From positions 1-19,023 of the forward strand of contig JBFMFE010000079.1 of assembly GCA_040752295.1 (NCBI GenBank): 19,023 nt of DNA. The letters are read 5' to 3'. Source of the stretch: JBFMFE01 sp040752295 (GTDB lineage Bacteria > UBP15 > UBA6099 > JBFMBQ01). The position numbers and the translations under genes are program-made. The notes under the pieces are model-generated. The model was given only the letters and a program-made list of their open reading frames with translations. It searched no databases and was not told the DNA's origin. How positions within the stretch are numbered: position 1 is the stretch's first letter; the number at the start of each line of letters is the position of its first letter. Of the stretch, positions 1 to 7,282 are shown piece by piece.

Positions 1-2
1 CA

Positions 3-128
3 CAATATGGATATTTATATTATTTATACCCGCAGATGCAAAACAAGGACTTCAGTTTCAAAGGAGAATTCGGCAACTCATTGCTGTTTTTTGAGGGACG
101 ATATATTACAATGAAAATCAGTGATTAA
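3..128 (+). CDS. possible C-terminal fragment of an unidentified protein
   Basis: Reading frame 3 is open from the left edge to a TAA at 126-128 and gives 41 residues rich in Tyr, Phe and Asn, ending in ITMKISD. It resembles an ordinary protein C-terminus more than the other two forward frames do. However, one of those frames is also open for over 110 bases, so the evidence is weak. The DNA is clearly more AT-rich than the kinase gene that follows. If real, the gene converges on the minus-strand kinase with 43 bases between the two stops, and no convincing terminator lies between them. I do not recognise the family. Confidence 0.3.
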   Translation, partial: QYGYLYYLYPQMQNKDFSFKGEFGNSLLFFEGRYITMKISD

Positions 129-171
129 CGCGAAGGCGGGATCGGCGCTGAAAAGTGTAAAGGCGGGCGCG

Positions 172-1068
172 CTACAGTCCGCTCATCCGCTCCAGCACGT
201 CGGCGACGGTTCCCGCGAAAGGACCCGGACGCTCCATTTTGATCGAGCACAACGCGGCGGCGAACCTGCACGATTCCGCCGGGTCATGGTTCAGCCGCCG
301 GGCGAGGTACGCGGCGATGCACGTGTCCCCGCGCCCCGTGCGTCCCGACATATTCGCCGGTTTGAAAGGCGACTCGAATGTCTCCGAACCGACCCTGACC
401 AGCAGACCGCCCGGGTGTGTGATGACGACCTCGCGCGCGCCCCAGCCGCGGAGCGCTCGGGCGGCTTCGCGCACGTCGCTCTTTCCGGTGAGCACTTCCG
501 CCTCGGCGGCGTCCGCCTTGAAATACGCCGTCAGCGGCAGCGCGTCGAATTTCTCCGGCCAGTCCTCGTACACCAGTTCCGTCCCGCGCGCGACGCGGAC
601 GAACCCCTGCGCGTCGGCGGACAACTCCCCGCGCGCTGCAAGGCGTTTCAACAGCGCGAGGTCGAACTCGCCCCTCGCAAGCCCGCCCGCGTGCCATATA
701 CGCGACTCGATACCCGCCAGCATCCCTTCGTCGTAGGCGCCGGCGAATGCGGTGAGCCTGCATTCCCTTCTTTCGAGCCTCTCGTCGAGATAGAAATTCT
801 CTATGGAAGTCGTCTCGTCGGACGCGACGTGGAAGACCGTCACTCCCGCCTCGCTCATCGGGCGAAGAAGGTGGGCGTCGCTCCGCGCCGCCTTCGTGAT
901 CGCCGCCGCCGCCGCTCCAGCCCGCGCGGCGGCGATGGAGGCGTGGTACACCGCCCCGCCGGGGACGGCGGCGTCCATTCCGGGGGCGACTATCCGGTCG
1001 CGCGAGAAATTACCCACGAACGCGACGTCGAAGGGACCCGTTCCCGTTTCCGCGCGCCCGTCCGTCAT
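172..1068 (-). CDS. PfkB/ribokinase-family carbohydrate kinase
   Basis: Predicted cytoplasmic ATP-dependent kinase of the PfkB superfamily, which phosphorylates sugars, nucleosides or related polyols. The frame shows the family layout. An N-terminal FDVAFVGNFSRD strand opens the Rossmann-like core. A PGGAVYHAS stretch matches the Gly-Gly substrate-binding motif. A KADAAEAEVLTG segment occupies the usual mid-protein position. The C-terminal anion-hole motif is GRGDTC, whose Asp (residue 248) is the expected catalytic base. At 298 aa the length is normal. I prefer the ATG at 1068 to the one at 1110: an AGGAAGG Shine-Dalgarno lies 12 nt upstream of 1068, while the 1110 start is only a few bases from a TATAAT box. 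The substrate cannot be read from sequence; the second position of the motif is Arg, where Ala is the commoner family residue. It is divergent from the ceramidase-like gene. Confidence 0.88.
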   Translation of the reverse strand: MTDGRAETGTGPFDVAFVGNFSRDRIVAPGMDAAVPGGAVYHASIAAARAGAAAAAITKAARSDAHLLRPMSEAGVTVFHVASDETTSIENFYLDERLERRECRLTAFAGAYDEGMLAGIESRIWHAGGLARGEFDLALLKRLAARGELSADAQGFVRVARGTELVYEDWPEKFDALPLTAYFKADAAEAEVLTGKSDVREAARALRGWGAREVVITHPGGLLVRVGSETFESPFKPANMSGRTGRGDTCIAAYLARRLNHDPAESCRFAAALCSIKMERPGPFAGTVADVLERMSGL

Positions 1069-1115
1069 CTCGAATTGTTCCCTTCCTCTTGAAGCTGAAA
1101 CGATTCGCATACGTC

Positions 1116-1121
1116 ATTATA
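1116..1121 (-). promoter_or_regulatory. candidate -10 box of the sugar kinase gene
   Basis: The minus strand reads TATAAT here, a perfect sigma-70 type -10 hexamer, in a very GC-rich context. Transcription would start around 1109-1110, leaving a leader of about 41 nt before the preferred ATG at 1068. No good TTGACA-like -35 hexamer stands at 16-18 nt, so the call rests on the -10 alone. Confidence 0.35.
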
Positions 1122-1231
1122 CAGCAGCGCCGGGACGCCGGAGCGGCGCCGGCTGTACCACCACGGAAACGACTCGTCTGGGTGACGCCGCCCCGCCGCG
1201 CAGCGACACGGCGGCGGCGCGCGGGACATTA

Positions 1232-1247
1232 TAGCCGTGAGCGGCTA
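1232..1247 (+). promoter_or_regulatory. 6-bp inverted repeat (TAGCCG-TGAG-CGGCTA) upstream of the ceramidase-like gene
   Basis: A perfect 6-bp palindrome with a 4-nt loop lies 37 bases before the preferred start codon, in an AT-rich pocket between two divergent genes. It could be an operator or a small leader hairpin. There is no T-run after it, so it is not a typical terminator. Function is unproven. Confidence 0.25.
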
Positions 1248-1284
1248 AAATGAGATACGCTCAATGAACGGAGGTAGACCGCGG

Positions 1285-3435
1285 ATGAAAATGCGAACGA
1301 AAATTCTGACGGCGGCGCTTTTCGCGCTCGTCCTTCAGACGGCATTGGTTTCGGCTCAGGCGCCGCCCGAACTCGTCGAAAGCGAAAACGCGCCGATGAT
1401 AAACATGTTCACCGACGCGCCGCCCGTGATCGCGGACGTCTCAACGTATCCCGAAGACCCGTACAACGACGAGACGGTCACGGTTTCCGCGCGCGTTTAC
1501 TCCGACCCGAACGCCTCTTCGCTCCCCGTCAGGAGCGTCGAATTCAGGTACAGGTTCGGCGACTCGGCGGAGTGGAGCCGGTTCTACATGCTCGAAATCC
1601 CGGAGGGCGGCGGGGTCTATACCCCCGCGGTCACGCCGCCGGCGGGCGCGCGGAGAATGCTCTACACTATCGCAGCCACAGACGCCGGGGGCAACGCTTC
1701 GCTCGTCGTTCCGCCCGCCGCGGCGGTGAATCCCGGAGCCGAAGCGGACTTCCTGTGGGTCGCCGACGCAGATGAAGCGGACGAGCTTGTGCCGGCGGAA
1801 CTCGACTTTCTCGCACTCGGAGCGGCGCGCGATTCGCAAAACCTTTATATCGTCGAGAAAATCCAGGGAAAGCCGGACCCGGGAAGCCTCTCCGCCGGCG
1901 GCGCCAACTTCTACTTCGCCCCTCTCATTCCCGGCAGAGAGGGGATCGCCTCTTTCCTCGGCGGCACGGCGAACGTCCTCGGATACATGCCCCTCGCCGC
2001 ATCGTTCATCGGCATCCCTAAATCCGGTATGTTCAACCTCAAGGACGTCATCTCAGGCAAAAGAGACCTCCCCAAAACCGGCGTTAAAATGACGAAGGGA
2101 AAAGACCGCCTCGTTTTCACCGTCCCCCTGAACGACCTGGGCGAAGGCGGCGAATGGGTCACGGGGCTGTTGTCGGGACTGTTCACGACGAGGGGCATGG
2201 CGCCGGTGGACGCGTCGCCGTTCGTGAGGCTCGTGCTTCGCGGAGGGGAAATTTCCCTCAGGGACGCGTCGTCGCGGGCGCCGTCGCCGTTGAGGGCGGG
2301 CGCGGCGAAGTTCGACATAACGCCCCCCGTCGGAACGCCGCTCGCCGGCTACGGCGACCGCGTGGGCGAGCCGTCGGTCGGCGTTCACGACCCGCTGACC
2401 GGCGCGGCGCTCGTGATCGAATCGGACGGCAGGCTCTACTGTTTCGTCGGGCTTGACTTCTTCTACATGAGGCTCGATTTCTACAACGACCTCGCGCGCA
2501 GGCTGCGCGAGGCGGCGGGACTGCCCGAGCCGTGCCTCTTCGTCGGCGCATCGCACTCCCATCACTCCTCAGGAGCGCTCAGCCCCGACCTCGCCATACT
2601 CGGCGGCAGGTTTCAGCCGGAGTTGTTCGAGCTGACGATGAGCAGGATCGCCGCGGGCGTCGCCGAGGCGCACCGGAACCTCCAGCCGGCGGCGCTCGGA
2701 ATCGGCGCCGCCCGCATGGAGGAAGGGCGTTTCGTCGTCGGCAACAGACGCTCCGATTCAGGAAAGGTGGACGCCGTGATCGGCGTCGTGAAGGTGGACA
2801 CGCCCGGCGGACAGCCGATCGCCACGCTCTTCAACCTTTCCGGACACCCCACGGGCATCGCGAGCAGGACGATGCTGATGTCGTCCGATTTCGTCGGACC
2901 CGCACGCGACGCCATAGAGAGCCGCGGCGGAGGCGTCGCCGTTTTTTTCAACGCCTCGGTGGGCGATCACTCCGGACGGTGCCCGGGCGAGTGCCCCGGC
3001 GACGATTTCGAGAAGGTGCGCCGCACCGGCGAAGCCATGGCCGATTACGTCATCGCCGCTCGAAAGACGATCCCCACTGCCCCGAAAGCGGAATTCACCG
3101 CGCTTTCCCGCTGGCTGATACTCAACCGCGCCGCCGGCGCCGTCACCACCGAAAAAGCCCTCCTCGTCAACGACCGGTTCGCCTTTCTCACGCTGCCGGG
3201 TGAGATGTTCTTCGACCCCTTCGGCGCCACGCTTGCCGAACAGGCGCGCTCGCAGGGCATGGAACACCTCTTCATACTCGGTCTCACCAACGACGGCCTC
3301 GGATACATGTACCCCGAGGAGCTTTACTACCAGCGGGCGTACGAGGCGAGCTACTCGGTCTTCGGACCCCGCATGAGCGGGTTTCTCGTGGACAACGCCG
3401 CCGCGCTCCTCTCTGCCCTCGCCCCGCCGCAATGA
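1285..3435 (+). CDS. exported neutral/alkaline ceramidase-like hydrolase with extra N-terminal region
   Basis: Predicted exported, Zn-dependent amidase-like enzyme of the neutral/alkaline non-lysosomal ceramidase family, which cleaves the amide bond of ceramides. The start at 1285 is chosen because GGAGG at 1270-1274 stands 10 nt upstream; an in-frame ATG at 1264 is less likely. Residues 1-24 form a signal peptide ending in LVSA. Residues about 35-150 look like an Ig-like beta sandwich, and 150-330 form a second unrecognised beta-rich region. The ceramidase part begins near residue 337 with AAKFDITPPVGTPLAGYGDR. Family landmarks follow: GASHSHHSSG (His 424 and neighbours, metal site), a GDHS motif whose Ser 563 fits the family's nucleophile, PGE with Glu 640, and GLGYMYPEE with Tyr 674/676, followed by SYSVFGP. 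The 716-aa length combines a fairly compact catalytic region with an extra N-terminal part. The true substrate may be another N-acyl lipid. It is monocistronic as far as can be seen. Confidence 0.85.
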   Translation: MKMRTKILTAALFALVLQTALVSAQAPPELVESENAPMINMFTDAPPVIADVSTYPEDPYNDETVTVSARVYSDPNASSLPVRSVEFRYRFGDSAEWSRFYMLEIPEGGGVYTPAVTPPAGARRMLYTIAATDAGGNASLVVPPAAAVNPGAEADFLWVADADEADELVPAELDFLALGAARDSQNLYIVEKIQGKPDPGSLSAGGANFYFAPLIPGREGIASFLGGTANVLGYMPLAASFIGIPKSGMFNLKDVISGKRDLPKTGVKMTKGKDRLVFTVPLNDLGEGGEWVTGLLSGLFTTRGMAPVDASPFVRLVLRGGEISLRDASSRAPSPLRAGAAKFDITPPVGTPLAGYGDRVGEPSVGVHDPLTGAALVIESDGRLYCFVGLDFFYMRLDFYNDLARRLREAAGLPEPCLFVGASHSHHSSGALSPDLAILGGRFQPELFELTMSRIAAGVAEAHRNLQPAALGIGAARMEEGRFVVGNRRSDSGKVDAVIGVVKVDTPGGQPIATLFNLSGHPTGIASRTMLMSSDFVGPARDAIESRGGGVAVFFNASVGDHSGRCPGECPGDDFEKVRRTGEAMADYVIAARKTIPTAPKAEFTALSRWLILNRAAGAVTTEKALLVNDRFAFLTLPGEMFFDPFGATLAEQARSQGMEHLFILGLTNDGLGYMYPEELYYQRAYEASYSVFGPRMSGFLVDNAAALLSALAPPQ

Positions 3436-3457
3436 CCCGGGCAGCGACCAACACCGC

Positions 3458-3509
3458 CTGCGCCTGCCCGTGCGGCACGCAGGCGGGGGAGCCAAAGGAG
3501 CAGGCGCAG
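3458..3509 (+). terminator. GC-rich hairpin after the ceramidase-like gene
   Basis: Perfect inverted arms CTGCGCCTG (3458-3466) and CAGGCGCAG (3501-3509) enclose a smaller alternative hairpin made by GCCTGCG and CGCAGGC. It begins 23 bases after the stop codon. There is no T-run, so if it ends transcription it would need help or be inefficient. It may only be a structured 3' end. Confidence 0.3.
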
Positions 3510-3656
3510 CGCCCGTAACAAAGCGGGAGTGGAATGGGGCTGGATTATACGAAGGATATGCGATAAAATTGCGGAAAACGGAAAGGAACGAAAAGGAAAG
3601 ATGAAAAAAACCCGGAAAATGGCGAACTGTCATCATTTTATATGAGGAGATTCCCG

Positions 3657-3845
3657 ATGATTGAAAAAATCGTCAGGAAGTTTGACCTGAAAACATTTTC
3701 CGAGATAGATCAAAACCTCGAATACTGGCTGTCCAAAAGCCCTTCGGAGCGCGTTGAAGCCGTAGAGATATTAAGGAAAATGAAGCATGGAGATACAGCA
3801 GGACTTCAAAGAGTTGCTAGCGTCGTTCAACGGACACGAAGTTGA
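3657..3845 (+). CDS. small conserved-type protein paired with a nucleotidyltransferase
   Basis: A 62-aa charged, mostly helical protein with no signal peptide or membrane segment. The ATG at 3657 is preferred because AGGAG (3645-3649) lies 7 nt upstream; an in-frame ATG at 3642 has no such site. The segment NLEYWLSKSPSERVEAVEIL followed by LQRVASVVQ matches what I recall of small proteins commonly encoded just upstream of stand-alone nucleotidyltransferases. Such pairs are often discussed as toxin-antitoxin-like, but the role of this small partner is not established to my knowledge. It overlaps the next gene by 59 bases in another frame, which implies translational coupling. It lacks the Rx4-6H motif of HEPN proteins. 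Confidence 0.72.
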   Translation: MIEKIVRKFDLKTFSEIDQNLEYWLSKSPSERVEAVEILRKMKHGDTAGLQRVASVVQRTRS

Positions 3846-4230
3846 ATACGTCGTCATCGGCGCCCATGCGCTCGCGTTCCATGGTGTTCCAAGATACACC
3901 GGCGACATTGACATCTACGTACGCCCGGGCGAGCAAAACGCGCGGCGTGTCGTTGCCGCTCTGAAAGACTTCGGGTTCGGGTCGGCGCAGCTTTCCGAGG
4001 CAGACTTCACGGAACCGGACAGAGTCATTCAACTCGGGCTTCCGCCGGTTCGTATTGACCTTCTGACATCAATTTCCGGCGTATCCTGGGAAGATGTTTT
4101 CTCGCACAGGGTTGCCGGTGAATACGGCGGCGTGCCTGTCTGTTTTATCGGCATAGACCAGCTCATCGCCAACAAGCGCGCCTGCGGCAGAATCAAAGAC
4201 ATGGCGGACATCGAGGCACTTGGAAAATGA
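3787..4230 (+). CDS. stand-alone Pol-beta-superfamily nucleotidyltransferase
   Basis: A 147-aa minimal nucleotidyltransferase. The motif GAHALAFHGVPRYTGDIDIY gives the Gly-containing nucleotide-binding turn (Gly25) and the two metal-binding acids Asp40 and Asp42. A third acid, Asp91, sits in PVRIDLL. The C-terminal RIKDMADIEAL helix is characteristic of the AbiEii/MNT-like group. All three catalytic acids are present, so the enzyme should be active in transferring a nucleotide to a protein or RNA target that cannot be named here. The ATG at 3787 lies inside the preceding gene, with AGGA about 10 nt upstream. No other partner gene follows; the next 570 bases are non-coding. A toxin-antitoxin or phage-defence role is possible but inferred. 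Confidence 0.82.
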   Translation: MEIQQDFKELLASFNGHEVEYVVIGAHALAFHGVPRYTGDIDIYVRPGEQNARRVVAALKDFGFGSAQLSEADFTEPDRVIQLGLPPVRIDLLTSISGVSWEDVFSHRVAGEYGGVPVCFIGIDQLIANKRACGRIKDMADIEALGK

Positions 4231-4350
4231 GGGATTTCGCCCGGTAAATTTCTGTTTTCTCATCCTTATGACGGCTCTCTTTTCGGCGTTTTAATTCTCG
4301 TACCGGTATTACCACTCCAGCGCAAGTTTTGCAAAAATGGAGTTTTTTTC

Positions 4351-4492
4351 TGACAGGCAGGATGCCTGTCCCACTGAAAAATGATATTTTTGAGATAGTG
4401 GAAATGAACAGTTCGTTCAACTTGTCTCCTGGCTTCATGTCCCACTGAAAAATGATATTTTTGAGATAGTGGGACAGGCTTCCAGCCTGTCA
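4351..4492 (+). repeat. REPIN-like element: two inverted palindromic arms
   Basis: Imperfect terminal inverted repeats of 25 bp at 4351-4375 and 4468-4492 differ at only two positions. Each arm is itself a palindrome: GACAGGC...GCCTGTC on the left and GACAGGC...GCCTGTC around TTCCA on the right. This double-hairpin, inverted-REP design is typical of REPIN or miniature non-autonomous elements. No transposase gene lies in the window. The element fills the space between the nucleotidyltransferase gene and the riboswitch. Short open frames across it on the minus strand are artefacts. Confidence 0.75.
4367..4472 (+). repeat. 35-bp direct repeat inside the REPIN-like element
   Basis: Identical 35-base sequences occur at 4367-4401 and 4438-4472, with a period of 71 bases. 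Each starts TGTCCCACTGAAAAATGATA and ends TGAGATAGTGG. The duplication places one copy beside each palindromic arm, so the element has both inverted and direct symmetry. This suggests internal slippage or joining of two half-elements. Confidence 0.85.
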
Positions 4493-4621
4493 AAACTAAA
4501 AGTTGCGCTGTAATGTTACTTATGCTGGGCGCTTGTATGACAAAATGCTGAATAAAGCGGGTGCACTAAGAAATTTTCCGGACTGCGTTTAAAACCTCCC
4601 TGAACCGGGAATCAATATATT

Positions 4622-4704
4622 GAAAGTAAAGGCAAACCGCTCGAAAGGGCGGGGCGCAAAGCCGACGGACCTAAAGCGAGAGCAAAGGTGGCCGGGCTGC
4701 CGCG
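4622..4704 (+). ncRNA. cyclic-di-GMP-I (GEMM-I) riboswitch aptamer
   Basis: The stretch matches the GEMM-I consensus block by block. GGCAAACC is at 4631-4638. A stem CCGCTC/GGGCGG is closed by a GAAA tetraloop (4643-4646). Next comes the invariant GCAAAGCC (4656-4663), then ACCTAAA (4669-4675), matching the tetraloop-receptor arm and pairing with AGGT (4686-4689). GGGCTGCC closes the domain at 4694-4701. The base that separates c-di-GMP from cGAMP binders (G20 of the Vc2 aptamer, by my recalled numbering) appears to be G, so c-di-GMP is the expected ligand. The aptamer sits about 100 bases before the lipoprotein gene with a hairpin in between, as expected for a transcriptional switch. Confidence 0.87.
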
Positions 4705-4743
4705 GGGACGAGCGTTATCGTCCGCAACAATTCCGCATTAGCC

Positions 4744-4790
4744 AATCCCTGCTGCGGCGAAGCCACGCCGAAAACAGCAGGGATTTTATA
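4744..4790 (+). terminator. riboswitch-linked intrinsic terminator hairpin
   Basis: Perfect 11-bp arms AATCCCTGCTG (4744-4754) and CAGCAGGGATT (4775-4785) enclose an inner CGGCG/CGCCG stem, followed by a short TTTTAT run. It lies between the riboswitch and the lipoprotein Shine-Dalgarno. The 5' arm TCCC...GCGGC (4746-4758) is also complementary to GCCGC...GGGA at the aptamer's 3' edge (4699-4708). That gives a plausible antiterminator competing with both aptamer and terminator. On that model ligand binding would favour termination. The direction of control is inference. Confidence 0.65.
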
Positions 4791-4806
4791 TAAGAAGGTG
4801 AGGAAA

Positions 4807-7017
4807 ATGAAAAAAACAGACGGGAAAACGGCAAAGAACGAATTGCTCCCGGCTCTTTTCCTCGTCGCGCTTATTTTCACCTCCGGATGCGGCGGCGGCG
4901 GCTCCTCAACCGTCGCGCCCCCTCAACCCTCCGTTTCACAGCCGGCTCTGGACGCTCATGACGGCGACCTCGCCATGGAAGTGCCCTACGATATTGACGT
5001 CGTTCTCGAAGACGGAAGAACAGCGGGCAGGTCCGCCGCCTCCACTGCCTATTCATCCGAGCTGAACGACGTCCTCTCTCTCATCTCCTACTTCGAAACG
5101 CTTCCCGACGACGCCTACAACATACCCCCCGTGTGGAAGGTCGTCCTCGGAAGGGTCAAGGAAAAAAGGCTGGTTCACATCGCGAACGACATCGAAAGAA
5201 AAATCGAAAATGAGAACTACCGGATCGCCTACTTGAAGATCGCAAGAAAACTGCTCCCGCGCGTGGACGGCTGCGACGGCGGAAACCCCGCCGACGATTA
5301 CATCGTGGACTGCCCGCTGAAAAGCGCGATTTACGCCGAAGCCGTGCGCATGATGACTCTCATCGAGCAGGTCATGGGCACACTGAAAATCCGCGGCGAA
5401 GACCGGGCTGACGATGACGAAGACGACGAAGCGGACGGCGACAAAGGGCGGGAGGCGCGCGCCGTTGACCTCACGACCTTCAAGAACAGCCTCCTCAACT
5501 CGATTGACACGATAAAAGGCTACATCCAGAACGCTCCCGATTCCGCGTTCTCAGGCGTCGTCGCCGACCCCCGCGGCACTCTCCTCGGAATCCTCACCGT
5601 GGCGGCGAATTACATAATTGACGGCAATTTCACCGCGGCGAAGGATGAACTCCAGATCACCTTCCTTCCGCTTGTGGACGGCGGCGCGGGCGGCGACCCC
5701 TCCAACGACCTTATAAACTCATGGGTCTATTCGACGGCGGAGTATGCCTCCGCAATGGACATCCTGAACCGCCTGATCAGGGACGTCACGATAACCCAGG
5801 TGACCGTCACCCCGGCGTCCGGCGTCTTTGAAGCGGGTCGCTCGCTCCAGTTCAACGCCGTATGCCTCTACTCCGACCTGGTGGAAAAAGAATGCAACGC
5901 CGAGCTTGCGTGGGTCTCGTCAGATCCCGCCGTCGCCGACTTCACCGCCCCGGGACTCCTCACGGGCTTCGCCGCCGGCAGCGCCTCAATATGCGCATCG
6001 GCTGAAAACGTCAACTCCGGGTGGCTGCCCGTGAGGGTCGTCGCCGCGGGAGTGTTCTGGGACCCGTTCGACCTGACGTACCTCGACCCCCTCAAGTGGA
6101 GCGACGCGTACCAGTACGCTTCCACCATCGGCGTTGACGGCGCAAGGCTCCACTTCACCGGCGGCGCCTACTCATTCGCACAGCTAATACCCACGCAGTA
6201 TTTCAATGTGGAAGCCGGTGAGCAGGTTTCGTTGGAAACTGATTTCGATCTGGGCACAAGCGGCGGCTTCATATATGTGCAGGGATTCGGGATGTTCGAC
6301 CGCAGCAGCACCGGCGTCGCGGTCGGAATAGTCGCGGGAACAGGTGTATCAAGCCCTTATATCTACCTGTCGTCCCCCAATGATTACCAGGTTTTCTATA
6401 CCCTGGAAACCGGAAAGTTCAGTATCATGTACCAGAACGGCGCCGCTAAACTGTACCTTAACGGAAAACTCATGGGACAGATAGCAGCCGATCTGGAAGG
6501 CAAACGGGTTACGTTTTTTGTCTACGGCACAACGGGTGGAGCGGATTCCTATATGGATCTGTACTTTGACAACTTCATCACCAACCAGCCAGATCCTGGA
6601 GAACGGACAATAGCGGTTGAGAACGGTTCCCGCCCGTTCAATATAGACGGAAGCGGCGGATTACTGCCGGGAGAAACTTTCATCCTGACCGTAACCGCGC
6701 CGATATATCAGACAGATGTCACGGGGAAAGTACTCGACGCGAGCACACTCCAACCCATACTTCCGGAGTTCGAGATGAGAGAGACGGCGACTCTTGGGAC
6801 ATATCAGTACACCGGCGCAATGCCCGTTGCGCTCCCTTCCGTCGTGGCGTTCTCGGCGAGCGACGACGGATACACGAGGGTGCAGCTGTACACGCGGCGG
6901 ATTACCACCGGCGCATCCGCCGCGCGCGCCCTCGCGCGTGAAACCGGCACGCCGCTCAGACCGGCGGATTTCCTGCCCGAGTTCCTGCTGCCGCTCGAGC
7001 TGCGGGATGCGATTTGA
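4807..7017 (+). CDS. c-di-GMP-riboswitch-controlled lipoprotein with Big_2-like and LamG-like domains
   Basis: A 736-aa exported lipoprotein. The ATG at 4807 is preferred over the GTG at 4798 because the purine-rich AAGGTGAGG lies directly before it. Residues 1-28 form a signal peptide ending in FTSGC with lipidated Cys28, followed by a Gly/Ser linker. Next come two related helical segments of about 100 residues (nt ~5055-5390 and ~5465-5790), each containing LLP/FLPxVDGxxGGxPxxD, separated by an acidic DDDEDDEADGD linker. A Big_2 Ig-like domain (VTVTPASGVFEAG...WVSSDPAVADF, nt ~5790-6050) follows. Then comes a concanavalin/LamG-like jelly roll with GKFSIMYQNGAAKLYLNGKL (nt ~6055-6600), and a C-terminal beta region. 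No catalytic motif is visible. The domains suggest surface binding or adhesion, consistent with c-di-GMP control. The precise ligand is unknown. Confidence 0.83.
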   Translation: MKKTDGKTAKNELLPALFLVALIFTSGCGGGGSSTVAPPQPSVSQPALDAHDGDLAMEVPYDIDVVLEDGRTAGRSAASTAYSSELNDVLSLISYFETLPDDAYNIPPVWKVVLGRVKEKRLVHIANDIERKIENENYRIAYLKIARKLLPRVDGCDGGNPADDYIVDCPLKSAIYAEAVRMMTLIEQVMGTLKIRGEDRADDDEDDEADGDKGREARAVDLTTFKNSLLNSIDTIKGYIQNAPDSAFSGVVADPRGTLLGILTVAANYIIDGNFTAAKDELQITFLPLVDGGAGGDPSNDLINSWVYSTAEYASAMDILNRLIRDVTITQVTVTPASGVFEAGRSLQFNAVCLYSDLVEKECNAELAWVSSDPAVADFTAPGLLTGFAAGSASICASAENVNSGWLPVRVVAAGVFWDPFDLTYLDPLKWSDAYQYASTIGVDGARLHFTGGAYSFAQLIPTQYFNVEAGEQVSLETDFDLGTSGGFIYVQGFGMFDRSSTGVAVGIVAGTGVSSPYIYLSSPNDYQVFYTLETGKFSIMYQNGAAKLYLNGKLMGQIAADLEGKRVTFFVYGTTGGADSYMDLYFDNFITNQPDPGERTIAVENGSRPFNIDGSGGLLPGETFILTVTAPIYQTDVTGKVLDASTLQPILPEFEMRETATLGTYQYTGAMPVALPSVVAFSASDDGYTRVQLYTRRITTGASAARALARETGTPLRPADFLPEFLLPLELRDAI

Positions 7018-7044
7018 GAGTGGGGATAAGTGCGCGAAGTGATT

Positions 7045-7160
7045 TTTCACCGCGAAGGCGCAAAGTGCGCGAAGAGAAGCATTATCAACCGCCTGCGGCG
7101 GCGCGCCGGAGGCGCGTAGAATTCCCCTTTGCGTTCTTCGCGCCTTTGCGGTGAATTATA
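7045..7160 (+). repeat. 116-bp palindromic repeat, copy A
   Basis: First of three identical 116-base copies running from TTTCACCGCGAAGGCGCAAA to GCGGTGAATTATA. The outer arms are near-perfect inverted repeats of about 32 bases that differ mainly by purine transitions, and a central CGCCTGCGGCG/CGCCGGAGGCG hairpin sits between them. A fragment of the left arm, AGTGCGCGAAG, also occurs just upstream at 7030-7040. After the copy the sequence continues TGTAGAATTCC up to the assembly gap, as it does after copy B. Confidence 0.93.
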
Positions 7161-7171
7161 TGTAGAATTCC

Positions 7172-7271
7172 NNNNNNNNNNNNNNNNNNNNNNNNNNNNN
7201 NNNNNNNNNNNNNNNNNNNNNNNNNNNNNNNNNNNNNNNNNNNNNNNNNNNNNNNNNNNNNNNNNNNNNNN
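7172..7271. other. assembly gap of exactly 100 N
   Basis: Bases 7172-7271 are all N. A round 100 is the conventional placeholder for a gap of unknown length. The left edge matches what follows repeat copy B, and the right edge matches what precedes copy C. The missing DNA is therefore probably another unit of the tandem cassette, not unrelated sequence. Confidence 0.97.
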
Positions 7272-7282
7272 CATTTTAATTA

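Noticed and set aside
2758..3636. A 292-aa minus-strand open frame opposite the ceramidase-like gene
   Set aside because: The plus-strand frame carries conserved ceramidase motifs throughout; the reverse frame shows no recognisable domain.
3601..3645. A 14-codon leader-like ORF before the small protein gene
   Set aside because: It has a plausible Shine-Dalgarno, but its composition and length give no support for a functional leader peptide and no attenuator hairpin follows.
3657..4230. Canonical HEPN/MNT toxin-antitoxin pair
   Set aside because: The small partner lacks the HEPN catalytic motif and is only 62 aa, so the named system does not fit.
4231..4440. Short minus-strand frames between the nucleotidyltransferase gene and the riboswitch
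   Set aside because: They cross the REPIN-like hairpins and direct repeats and have no ribosome binding sites or recognisable domains.
4622..4704. cGAMP-sensing GEMM-Ib riboswitch
   Set aside because: The discriminating base by my recalled alignment to the Vc2 aptamer is G, as in c-di-GMP binders. This relies on memory of the numbering, so it stays testable.
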